Assembly: GCA_002890585.1 (NCBI GenBank)
Contig: MIQB01000064.1
Coordinates: forward strand, 1-11,928
Source: Tannerella sp. oral taxon 808
GTDB lineage: Bacteria > Bacteroidota > Bacteroidia > Bacteroidales > Tannerellaceae
Reading direction: 5' to 3'
DNA: 11,928 nucleotides
Shown piece by piece: positions 1-7,321 of this stretch; position 1 is the stretch's first letter, and each line of letters begins with the position of its first letter. The position numbers and the translations under genes are program-made. The notes beneath the pieces were generated by a model. The model was given only the letters and a program-made list of their open reading frames with translations, did no database searches and had not been told where the DNA came from.

Positions 1-184
1 TAGTGGCAGGCCAACATAGCTTAGGAGGGGTGTCCCTCATAGCTTAGGAGGGGCAACCCACATAGCTTAGTGGCAGGCCAACATAGCTTAGGAGGGGTGT
101 CCCTCATAGCTTAGGAGGGGCACACCTCATAGCTTAGGAGGGTCGAGCCTCTTAGGTCAGGTGGGTGTCAGCCACATGGCTTAG
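1..184. repeat. Decayed 23-bp tandem repeat array
   Basis: The 10-mer CATAGCTTAG begins at 15, 38, 61, 82, 105 and 128, and a one-mismatch copy (CATGGCTTAG) begins at 175. Spacing is 23 bp, once 21 bp. The usual unit continues with GAGGGG and a variable tail. A longer segment, 1-55, recurs unchanged at 68-122, so part of the array was duplicated as a 67-bp block. Every full unit carries AGGAGG, but no start codon or reading frame follows in a consistent way, and Bacteroidota use Shine-Dalgarno signals little. The array runs off the left window edge, so its full extent is unknown. I see no gene in it. Confidence 0.85.
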
Positions 185-307
185 TGGGTGTGCATGACAG
201 CTTGCTACGCACTGCCCTCCCTGCGGTTGAGGGGGGTGGCGCATAGCCAGTAAGCACAGTGAGTGAGACTCCTGTATAAATGGATTGCAAAAATTGGAGG
301 TGCACCG
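185..307. other. Intergenic, nothing recognised
   Basis: This stretch lies between the 23-bp array and the inverted repeat element. I find no RNA gene, promoter box or convincing coding sequence on either strand. Open frames here are short and continue into repeats in all phases, so they are treated as chance. Confidence 0.5.
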
Positions 308-357
308 CGGCGGCCTGAAAGGTCGCTGGATGATAGCCCAGGGCAACGCCCTGGGTT
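308..357 (-). repeat. Solo inverted copy of the 101-bp repeat core, with hairpin
   Basis: Bases 308 to about 343 are the reverse complement of the core of the 101-bp array unit downstream (the part running from CCCTGGGCTATC to CAGGCCGC), with about two mismatches. The inverted copy then diverges and closes into its own hairpin: CCCAGGGC at 337-344 and GCCCTGGG at 348-355, an 8-bp perfect stem with a 3-nt AAC loop. It therefore faces the tandem array head to head. This arrangement suits a dispersed palindromic element (REP- or MITE-like) rather than a gene. Confidence 0.65.
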
Positions 358-374
358 CAGACGGCGCAAAAAAA

Positions 375-428
375 CCGCACCCTTTGGAAGCCTCCCCCCG
401 GCAGGGTGGAGGCTTCCAAAGGGTGCGG
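375..428. repeat. Perfect 21-bp-arm hairpin
   Basis: Bases 375-395 are the exact reverse complement of 408-428, separated by a 12-nt C/G-rich loop (396-407). A run of seven A lies just before it (368-374), so on the minus strand the hairpin is followed by seven T. That is the form of a strong intrinsic terminator reading leftward, and it could end minus-strand transcription leaving gnd after it crosses the 101-bp array. It may equally be a structural part of the neighbouring repeat element. The inverted repeat is certain; the role is inferred. Confidence 0.75.
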
Positions 429-440
429 GAAATCGGGGGG

Positions 441-835
441 GCATCGCATCCCCAGAGTGCCGCTCCGCCCGAGGGGGCGTCGCTCTACCCTGGGCTATCA
501 TCCAGCGGCCCTTCAGGCCGCATGGGTTTTTCATCAGGCCGGCATCGCATCCCCAGGGTACCGCTCTGCCCGAGGGGGCGTCGCTCTACCCTGGGCTATC
601 ATCCAGCGGCCCTTCAGGCCGCATGGGTTTTTCATCAGGCCGGCATCGCATCCCCAGGGTACCGCTCTGCCCGAGGGGGCGTCGCTCTACCCTGGGCTAT
701 CATCCAGCGGCCCTTCAGGCCGCATGGGTTTTTCATCAGGCCGGCATCGCATCCCCAGGGTACCGCTCTGCCCGAGGGGGCGTCGCTCTACCCTGGGCTA
801 TCATCCAGCGGCCCTTCAGGCCGCATGGGTTTTTC
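441..835. repeat. 101-bp tandem repeat array, four copies
   Basis: Copies begin at 441, 542, 643 and 744 with an exact period of 101 bp. Copies 2 and 3 are identical, and copy 4 is identical until it breaks off at about 835. Copy 1 differs at several bases near its start. Each unit has a short hairpin GCGGCCCTTCAGGCCGC (505-521, 606-622, 707-723, 808-824), followed five bases later by TTTTT on the plus strand. Copies 2-4 also have a long-range inverted pair, CCCAGGGTA with TACCCTGGG (552-560 with 587-595 in copy 2). All three plus-strand frames are free of stops through the unit. Because 101 is not a multiple of three, no single peptide repeats, so coding is unlikely. The array ends ten bases before the gnd stop codon. 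Confidence 0.92.
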
Positions 836-844
836 GCCCCTCCC

Positions 845-2296
<1,452 letters not shown>

Positions 2297-2317
2297 TTGA
2301 TTCTTCTCTTTATATGG

Positions 2318-2515
2318 TTATGAATTGGGGTTGTTTTTGGCTGTCCATTGGGACGCCATCTGTTGCGCTTCCTCCATTGTGTAGCCATTCCTATCACCGC
2401 GGAGCCATGCATCTCGGCTCTCGATCACTTCTTGTATAAGATCTTCAATAGGAGTATCGCGAAGGAACGGCGCGATGTCATCGATTGGATCGTCGGGGGA
2501 ATATTCGTTGGTCAT
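2318..2515 (-). CDS. Antitoxin-like small protein A2
   Basis: This 65-residue acidic protein is paralogous to the product of the gene at 2841-3077. Shared blocks are APFLR, DAWLRG, GYT-x-EE and ASQW, giving roughly half identity over the aligned core. An 18-nt DNA word is identical at 2458-2475 and 2963-2980, which points to gene duplication. The ATG at 2515 is preferred over an in-frame ATG at 2554 because it forms an ATGA overlap with the toxin stop codon, the pattern of translational coupling. The role is inferred from position: it immediately follows a ParE/RelE-type toxin and resembles the gene that precedes it. The tail pattern (charged residues, then W-L-x-G-[DE], then Y-T-x-E-E) is loosely like small addiction-module antitoxins, but I cannot assign a Pfam family. 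It lacks the longer N-terminal stretch of its paralogue and could be an independent or degenerating second antitoxin. Confidence 0.7.
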   Translation of the reverse strand: MTNEYSPDDPIDDIAPFLRDTPIEDLIQEVIESRDAWLRGDRNGYTMEEAQQMASQWTAKNNPNS

Positions 2516-2856
2516 AGGGATCTTAATCTGTTGAATATGAATGAAGACATGCATCTGGGGTCTCTCTTACATGGCCATATACCTTGAATACTGACAAGTG
2601 TGCCGTTATTTTCTATCGTATAGATCAATTTGTAGCGCTTATCTGCCACAAACGATCGATAGATTTCCCCAGGACGTTGCAAATACGGTTCTACCTGCCC
2701 TGCTGTGGGAAAGATGGCTAACGTGTCTGCCGCTTCGAATATGCGCCTCTTCAAACGATCGGCTCCTTGCTGACTATTCGCTGCATGACTGTCGTAAATG
2801 CGTTCAAAATCAATAATGGCTTCAGGCAGCCAAATGAGCCTTATTTGCTCTTCCAT
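2512..2856 (-). CDS. ParE/RelE-superfamily toxin (type II toxin-antitoxin)
   Basis: This predicted 114-residue cytoplasmic toxin is of the ParE/RelE fold. In type II systems such proteins either cut mRNA at the ribosome (RelE) or poison DNA gyrase (ParE), and are held inactive by a cognate antitoxin. Visible family features in order are WLPEAIIDFERIYD (residues 9-22), a long helix GADRLKRRIFEAADTLAIFP (31-50), YRSFV (66-70), YKLIYTI (75-81), VSIQGIW (88-94) and the closing KRDP (97-100). I do not see a clear RelE catalytic set, so ParE-like is the better reading. The ATG at 2856 is chosen because the domain begins at once and it overlaps the upstream antitoxin-like gene by 16 nt; the longer frame from 2916 would add 20 residues unrelated to the fold. 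A 14-residue tail follows the usual end. The region is visibly AT-richer than its neighbours, consistent with acquisition. Confidence 0.85.
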   Translation of the reverse strand: MEEQIRLIWLPEAIIDFERIYDSHAANSQQGADRLKRRIFEAADTLAIFPTAGQVEPYLQRPGEIYRSFVADKRYKLIYTIENNGTLVSIQGIWPCKRDPRCMSSFIFNRLRSL

Positions 2857-3077
2857 TGAGATGCGATCTTCCGTACTTCTTCTGTTGTATAGCCCCGCAC
2901 CTCTCCACGCAACCACGCATCATGTCTTCTATAAATCTCTGCTCTAAGTTCTTCCATAGGCACGCGAAGGAACGGCGCGACATCTTCTTCATCTATCAGC
3001 GTGTCCGTTTCGTATTCCACCACTGGCTCTGCCACATGGTCGGCGCTATTCTTTTCGGGATATGTGTACTCTTTCAT
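2841..3077 (-). CDS. Antitoxin-like small protein A1
   Basis: This 78-residue acidic protein is the first gene of the minus-strand unit. An acidic N-terminal half leads into APFLR, DAWLRGEVRGYTTEEV and ASQW near the C terminus, all shared with the product of 2318-2515. The start at 3077 lies about 25 nt downstream of the expected transcription start for the -7 box at 3109-3116; the longer in-frame ATG at 3182 lies upstream of that promoter and gives a peptide unlike the family. Gene order (small acidic protein, then toxin, with a 16-nt overlap) is classic for type II modules, where the antitoxin binds the toxin and often represses the operon. No helix-turn-helix or ribbon-helix-helix DNA-binding domain is apparent, so autoregulation is uncertain. 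Antitoxin identity is inferred from context; I do not recognise the family. Confidence 0.75.
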   Translation of the reverse strand: MKEYTYPEKNSADHVAEPVVEYETDTLIDEEDVAPFLRVPMEELRAEIYRRHDAWLRGEVRGYTTEEVRKIASQWKSK

Positions 3078-3108
3078 TGCTGTGTATCTGTTCGATTTTC
3101 TCGGTGGG

Positions 3109-3116
3109 CAAAAGTA
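3109..3116 (-). promoter_or_regulatory. -7 box of the toxin-antitoxin operon promoter
   Basis: Read on the minus strand this is TACTTTTG, an exact match to the Bacteroidota TAnnTTTG consensus. It sits about 32 nt upstream of the ATG at 3077. A clear -33 TTTG is not seen at the ideal distance; the nearest candidate is a TTGG somewhat too far upstream. Confidence 0.6.
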
Positions 3117-3164
3117 AGGCGCGCCCCCATTCTCTATGCGCCAATTCTTTCGCCATCGGCTGTT

Positions 3165-3172
3165 TACTTTTG
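3165..3172 (+). promoter_or_regulatory. -7 box of the DtxR-feoB promoter
   Basis: TACTTTTG is an exact match to TAnnTTTG, 47 nt before the ATG at 3220. The expected transcription start near 3179 excludes the in-frame ATG at 3136 and so supports the chosen start. The -33 region (around 3145-3150, TTCTTTC) is only a weak match. The AT-rich stretch 3181-3206, just past the start site, is a plausible operator for the metalloregulator encoded downstream, but I see no clean palindrome. Confidence 0.6.
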
Positions 3173-3219
3173 CGACCGTCATTTATGCCATACATTATAT
3201 ATATACACAACCTCCCCCA

Positions 3220-4200
3220 ATGAAAAGAGACAAAAGCCACATCGCACGCATCCTCGCGACGCTCCGGGGGCGCGACCGCAGGCAGGAACAGGAAGCGGAA
3301 GAAGACCTCCTCAAGGCCATCTACGAGCAGGGGGGTAGCCTCGCGGCCGACGAGGTGAGCCATGTCGACGGCGATCGCACAGCCGCGGCCGTCGGGCGAT
3401 TGGTGCTCAGGGGCGAACTGACCGCAGGCGAATGCCTCCAACTGACCGACACGGGGCGCGAACACGCCCTGCGCATCGTCCGAGCACATCGCATCTATGA
3501 GCAATACTTGGCCGAGCACTCGGGTTACGCCCCCGCCGAATGGCACGAGCGTGCCGACCACATGGAGCACCGCATCAGCGACGCCGAGCAGGAGCGTATC
3601 GTCTCCCTGCTGCGCAACCCCCTCTTCGATCCGCACGGCGACCCGATCCCTACGCGCTCGCTTGAGGTGGCCGACCGCGGCGACGACAGCCACACCCTGC
3701 GCCCGCACTCTTGGTGGCGCATCACGCATGTGGAGGACGACAACCGCGCGCTCTTTACCGAGATTGCTGACCGGGGGCTGACGAAGGACTCCGTGATCTT
3801 CATTACCGACCTCACGACTTGCACCTTCGCCTTCCGCTACGAGGGCGAACGCTTCACCCTACCCATGGTGGCGCTCGGGGCAATCAATATGGAACCGATA
3901 ACGGACGATGAAGTGCGTCGTTGCCCCGACGCCAATGCCCGGCGCCTCACTCGCCTCCGTCTGGGTGAGACGGCGCACATCGTGGGCCTGTCGCCTTCTT
4001 GCCGCGGAGCGCTGCGCCGCCGCCTGCTCGACCTGGGTTTTGTGCGGGGCAGCACAGTGGGTATCGATCTGATTAGCCCCATGGGTAATCCTGTGGCCTA
4101 TGCCGTGCGCGGCACAGACATCGCCCTGCGCCACGATCAGGCGCGCTATATCCTTATTGAAAGCGACCCCTCTTCCCCCTCCCCAATAGACCGACTATGA
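3220..4200 (+). CDS. DtxR/MntR-family metalloregulator fused to FeoA domain
   Basis: This 326-residue metal-dependent transcriptional repressor probably controls its own operon with feoB. The N-terminal winged helix spans about residues 25-90, followed by the DtxR dimerisation and metal-binding domain (about 90-165) with HRIYEQYL, WHERADHMEH and NPLFDPHGDPIP. The C-terminal SH3-like FeoA domain covers about 243-315 (LRLGETAHIVGL, LLDLGF, G-x-D-I-A-L-R). Aligned by eye with DtxR, Met10 is replaced by Asp29 and Cys102 by Asp113, while Glu105/His106 are Glu116/His117 and His79/Glu83/His98 are His90/Glu94/His109. All-oxygen/nitrogen ligands resemble MntR (Asp8, Glu99, Glu102, His103), although MntR Glu11 is Lys32 here. 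I infer Mn(II), or Mn/Fe, sensing. The stop codon overlaps the feoB start as ATGA. The fusion is common in Bacteroidota next to feoB. The separate upstream ATG at 3136 is rejected on promoter position. Confidence 0.93.
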   Translation: MKRDKSHIARILATLRGRDRRQEQEAEEDLLKAIYEQGGSLAADEVSHVDGDRTAAAVGRLVLRGELTAGECLQLTDTGREHALRIVRAHRIYEQYLAEHSGYAPAEWHERADHMEHRISDAEQERIVSLLRNPLFDPHGDPIPTRSLEVADRGDDSHTLRPHSWWRITHVEDDNRALFTEIADRGLTKDSVIFITDLTTCTFAFRYEGERFTLPMVALGAINMEPITDDEVRRCPDANARRLTRLRLGETAHIVGLSPSCRGALRRRLLDLGFVRGSTVGIDLISPMGNPVAYAVRGTDIALRHDQARYILIESDPSSPSPIDRL

Positions 4201-6353
4201 ACCCGACAACAAACACCACATCTCTTTGCGCCAACTGCCCCAAGGCTGCGGGACATGGATTAGAGCGACGCGGCGACCGGGCCAGCGGAGAACGCTTCGT
4301 CGTGGCCTTAGCTGGCAACCCGAACACGGGCAAGAGCACCGTCTTCAACGCCCTGACCGGGCTGAAGCAGCACACGGGCAACTGGCCCGGCAAGACGGTG
4401 GGCAAGGCCGAGGGCTTCTTCGGCTTCCGCGACAACATGTATCGTATCGTCGACCTGCCCGGCACCTACTCGCTCGCCTCCACGTCGGAGGACGAGGAGA
4501 TCGCCCGCGACTTCATCCTCTTTGGCCATCCGGACGTGACCGTCATGGTGGCCGACGCGACGCGCCTTGAGCGCAACATGAACCTCATCCTGCAAGTGCT
4601 ACAGATCACCGACCGCGCCGTGCTCTGCGTCAACCTGCTCGACGAGGCCGAGCGTAACCATATCCACATCGACCTCAACGCCCTCTCGCGACGGTTGGGC
4701 ATCCCCGTGGCGGGTTGCTCAGCGCGATCGGGAAAAGGCATCGATCAGCTGTTGGAGCTGATGCACGAGGTGGCTACGGGCACCTACGTCTGCCACCCGC
4801 ACCGCGCCACAAACCTGCCGCCCGCCACGGCCGACCGGATCCGCGTCTTGACCGAGGCCGTCGCCCATGCACACCCCGACCTCTCGAACGCCGAATGGAT
4901 CGCCTTCCGACTCATCGAGCAAGACCCGAGCGTGCGCCAACGCTTTGGCAACGACGCGCTGAATGCCTTGGCCGAGAACATCCACCTCCAGATCAGCAAC
5001 AACTTCCACGACCAATGGATGGAGGACATCTACGCGCAGGCCGAGGCCATCTGTCGCGACGTCGTGACGCAGGGCAATCGCCGCGGCCGCCTGCCCATGG
5101 ACGTGCGGTTAGACCGCATCCTGACGCATCGCGTGTGGGGCTTCCCCATCATGGTGGCCCTCTTGGCAGGCGTCTTTTGGCTGACCATCATCGGCTCTAA
5201 CTATCCCTCTTCGTGGCTGAGCGACCTGCTCGTGGGGCTGGCTCATCCGGCTCTGCGCAGCCTCTTCGTGAGCCTCGGTGCACCGGCGTGGGTCACGGGG
5301 CTAATAGTCGATGGCGTCTACCTCTCCACCGCGTGGGTCGTCTCCGTCATGCTGCCACCGATGGCCATCTTCTTCCCGCTCTTCACGCTCTTGGAAGACT
5401 TCGGCTACCTGCCCCGCGTAGCTTTCAACCTCGACGAACTCTTCCGCCGCGCCGGGGCACATGGCAAGCAGGCCCTGACGATGAGCATGGGCTTCGGCTG
5501 CAATGCCGCGGGCGTCGTCTCCACACGCATCATCGATAGCACACGCGAGCGACTCATTGCCATCATCACGAACAACTTCTCGCTCTGCAACGGACGTTGG
5601 CCTACGCAGATCCTGCTGGCTACACTCTTCGTGGGCGCCGCTGTGCCTGCACGCTACAGCGGACTGGCCTCCCTCGTGGCTGTGATGGCCGTCGTCTTGT
5701 TGGGCATTGCCCTCATGTTCGCTTCCTCGTGGATGCTGTCGCGTACATTGCTCAGGGGCGAGGTCTCCACCTTCCACCTTGAGCTTCCGCCCTACCGCCC
5801 ACCCCGCTTCTGGAGCACCATCTACACCTCCATCATCGACCGTACGCTGATCGTGCTTTGGCGCGCCGTCGTCTTCGCAGCCCCTGCTGGCGCCGTCATC
5901 TGGCTTTGCTGCAACCTCTCGGTGGGTGGCATGAGCATCGCGGAGCATCTGATCGGATGGCTCAACACGCCGGGGTGGATCATGGGGCTCAACGGCGTCA
6001 TCCTGCTCGCTTACATCTTGGCTATTCCGGCTAATGAGATCGTCATGCCCACAGTGCTCATGCTGACGCTGCTCGTCCTCGGGCAGAGCGACGCAGGCGC
6101 GGCAGGTGTGCTGATGGAGGGCGGCGACATGGAGACGAAGCGCATCCTGCTGGCCGGCGGGTGGAACCTGCTGACGGCCGTCTGCCTCATGCTCTTCTGC
6201 CTGCTCCATCACCCGTGCAGCACGACGATCTACACCATATATAAAGAGACCCACAGCGCGAAGTGGACGGCCCTCTCCGTAGCCCTCCCGCTCGCTTTGG
6301 GCATCGTTGTCACATCGTTAGTTGCCTTCATCTGGCGCATAACCATCGGGTGA
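4197..6353 (+). CDS. feoB: FeoB-family divalent metal transporter
   Basis: This 718-residue inner-membrane protein imports Fe(II) or, in some homologues, Mn(II), using a cytosolic GTPase domain. G motifs are GNPNTGKST (G1, residues 40-48), Thr in the GKTVGKAEG segment (G2), DLPG (G3, 86-89), NLLD (G4, 146-149) and SARSG (G5, 175-179). A helical spacer leads to the membrane region starting near residue 313. Gate motifs GFGCN (432-436) and FSLCNGR (461-467) carry the conserved cysteines. Nucleoside recognition-like segments and about eight to ten hydrophobic helices fill the rest. An N-terminal Cys-x-x-Cys (Cys11, Cys14) precedes the G domain. FeoA is not fused here; it is on the overlapping upstream regulator. 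The gene-pair arrangement recalls P. gingivalis feoB2, reported to act in manganese uptake, so the substrate is left open. The ATG is fixed by the ATGA overlap at 4197-4200. Confidence 0.95.
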   Translation: MNPTTNTTSLCANCPKAAGHGLERRGDRASGERFVVALAGNPNTGKSTVFNALTGLKQHTGNWPGKTVGKAEGFFGFRDNMYRIVDLPGTYSLASTSEDEEIARDFILFGHPDVTVMVADATRLERNMNLILQVLQITDRAVLCVNLLDEAERNHIHIDLNALSRRLGIPVAGCSARSGKGIDQLLELMHEVATGTYVCHPHRATNLPPATADRIRVLTEAVAHAHPDLSNAEWIAFRLIEQDPSVRQRFGNDALNALAENIHLQISNNFHDQWMEDIYAQAEAICRDVVTQGNRRGRLPMDVRLDRILTHRVWGFPIMVALLAGVFWLTIIGSNYPSSWLSDLLVGLAHPALRSLFVSLGAPAWVTGLIVDGVYLSTAWVVSVMLPPMAIFFPLFTLLEDFGYLPRVAFNLDELFRRAGAHGKQALTMSMGFGCNAAGVVSTRIIDSTRERLIAIITNNFSLCNGRWPTQILLATLFVGAAVPARYSGLASLVAVMAVVLLGIALMFASSWMLSRTLLRGEVSTFHLELPPYRPPRFWSTIYTSIIDRTLIVLWRAVVFAAPAGAVIWLCCNLSVGGMSIAEHLIGWLNTPGWIMGLNGVILLAYILAIPANEIVMPTVLMLTLLVLGQSDAGAAGVLMEGGDMETKRILLAGGWNLLTAVCLMLFCLLHHPCSTTIYTIYKETHSAKWTALSVALPLALGIVVTSLVAFIWRITIG

Positions 6354-6361
6354 TTCTCCCA

Positions 6362-6444
6362 TAACTCGTACCCCGTAACTTGTAACTCGTAACTCGTAAC
6401 CCGTAACTCGTAACCCGTAACTCGTAACCCGTAACTCGTAACTA
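6362..6444. repeat. 7-bp tandem repeat (GTAACTC/GTAACCC)
   Basis: About twelve heptamers run without interruption from 6362: two diverged at the left end, then GTAACTT, GTAACTC twice, and alternating GTAACCC and GTAACTC up to GTAACTA at 6438-6444. The alternation makes a 14-bp higher-order period. The array fills nearly the whole gap between feoB and folP and leaves only nine bases before the folP ATG, so the folP ribosome-binding region directly borders it. Any change in copy number would change the spacing between feoB and folP. Confidence 0.9.
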
Positions 6445-6453
6445 ATCACATAC

Positions 6454-7299
6454 ATGAACAGAAAAACAATCAACCTCAAGGGCACCCTGTGCTCGCTCGA
6501 CGAACCCATAGTGATGGGCATCCTGAACGCCACGCCCGACTCTTTCTATGCTGGCAGCCGGCAACAGAGCGAGGCCGACGTGGTCAAGCGCATCGAAACC
6601 ATCATCAGCGAGGGCGGCGCCCTCATCGACGTCGGCGGCTACTCCTCCCGACCAGACGCAGCCGACGTCAGCGAGGCCGACGAGTGGGCGCGCCTCGAGC
6701 CCGTGCTCAGCCGCCTCCAGCGCGACTATCCGCAGGTGCCCGTCTCCGTCGACACCTTCCGCTCGGCCATCGCCCGCCGCGCCGTAGAGGAGTACGGCGT
6801 AGCCATGATCAACGACATCTCCGGCGGATCGCTCGACGAAGGCATGTACGCCACCATCGCCACACTGGGCGTACCCTACGTCCTCATGCACATGCGCGGC
6901 ACGCCCCGAACCATGCAGCAACAGACGGACTACGACGATGTGGTGGAAGCTGTCATGATGTACTTCGCCTCCGAGCTGCGCACACTGCGCCGATTGGGCG
7001 TCATCGACGTCATCCTCGACCCCGGATTCGGCTTTGCCAAGACCCTCGACCAGAACTACACCCTCATGCGCGCCCTCAGCGAGTTCGAAGCCCGCTTCGA
7101 GGAGCCCCTCCTTGTCGGCATATCGCGCAAGAGCATGATCTACCGCCTGCTCGGCGGCACACCCGACGACAGCCTGAACGGCACCACCGTGCTCCACACC
7201 TACGCCCTGATGCACGGCGCCAACATCCTTCGCGTGCACGACGTCCGAGCCGCCGTGGAAGCCGTCCGACTCACCCGCCGACTGCTCCCCCCGAAATGA
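6454..7299 (+). CDS. folP: Dihydropteroate synthase
   Basis: This 281-residue cytosolic TIM-barrel enzyme joins 6-hydroxymethyl-dihydropterin pyrophosphate to p-aminobenzoate to give dihydropteroate in folate synthesis; it is the sulfonamide target. Signature 1 is VMGILNATPDSFYAG (residues 20-34), with the metal-binding Asn25. Signature 2 is ALIDVGGYSSRPDA (56-69). Further family points are SVD (98-100), IND (119-121), DPGFGFAK (189-196), ISRKS (223-227) and RVHD (260-263), covering the pterin and pyrophosphate contacts. Length is normal. Where most homologues have G-[AG]-E-[ST]-[ST]-R-P in signature 2, this protein has GGYSSRPDA, with Tyr in place of Glu, a variant I believe occurs in Bacteroidota. 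It lies 100 bp after feoB, separated by the 7-bp array, and is followed by cdaA, a familiar pairing in this phylum. No promoter box was found in either gap. Confidence 0.96.
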   Translation: MNRKTINLKGTLCSLDEPIVMGILNATPDSFYAGSRQQSEADVVKRIETIISEGGALIDVGGYSSRPDAADVSEADEWARLEPVLSRLQRDYPQVPVSVDTFRSAIARRAVEEYGVAMINDISGGSLDEGMYATIATLGVPYVLMHMRGTPRTMQQQTDYDDVVEAVMMYFASELRTLRRLGVIDVILDPGFGFAKTLDQNYTLMRALSEFEARFEEPLLVGISRKSMIYRLLGGTPDDSLNGTTVLHTYALMHGANILRVHDVRAAVEAVRLTRRLLPPK

Positions 7300-7321
7300 T
7301 CCGCCGCTCTCCCCCCTACTA

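Noticed and set aside
1..140. AGGAGG motifs as ribosome-binding sites for short peptides
   Set aside because: No ATG at suitable spacing with a consistent open frame follows the repeats, and this phylum relies little on such sites.
205..534. Minus-strand open frame of 109 codons in the repeat region
   Set aside because: It is built mostly from inverted repeat sequence and the hairpin, with no recognisable domain or start signal.
2318..2554. Longer form of A2 starting at 2554
   Set aside because: The added 13 residues lie within the toxin gene and do not match the paralogue; the ATG at 2515 gives an ATGA overlap.
3136..4200. Longer form of the DtxR-FeoA protein starting at 3136
   Set aside because: Its start lies upstream of the likely promoter box at 3165-3172 and the added 28 residues are unlike the family.
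5301..6254. 317-codon minus-strand open frame opposite feoB
   Set aside because: Rich in His, Asp, Glu and Gln as expected for the antisense frame of a high-GC membrane-protein gene; feoB motifs clearly define the coding strand.
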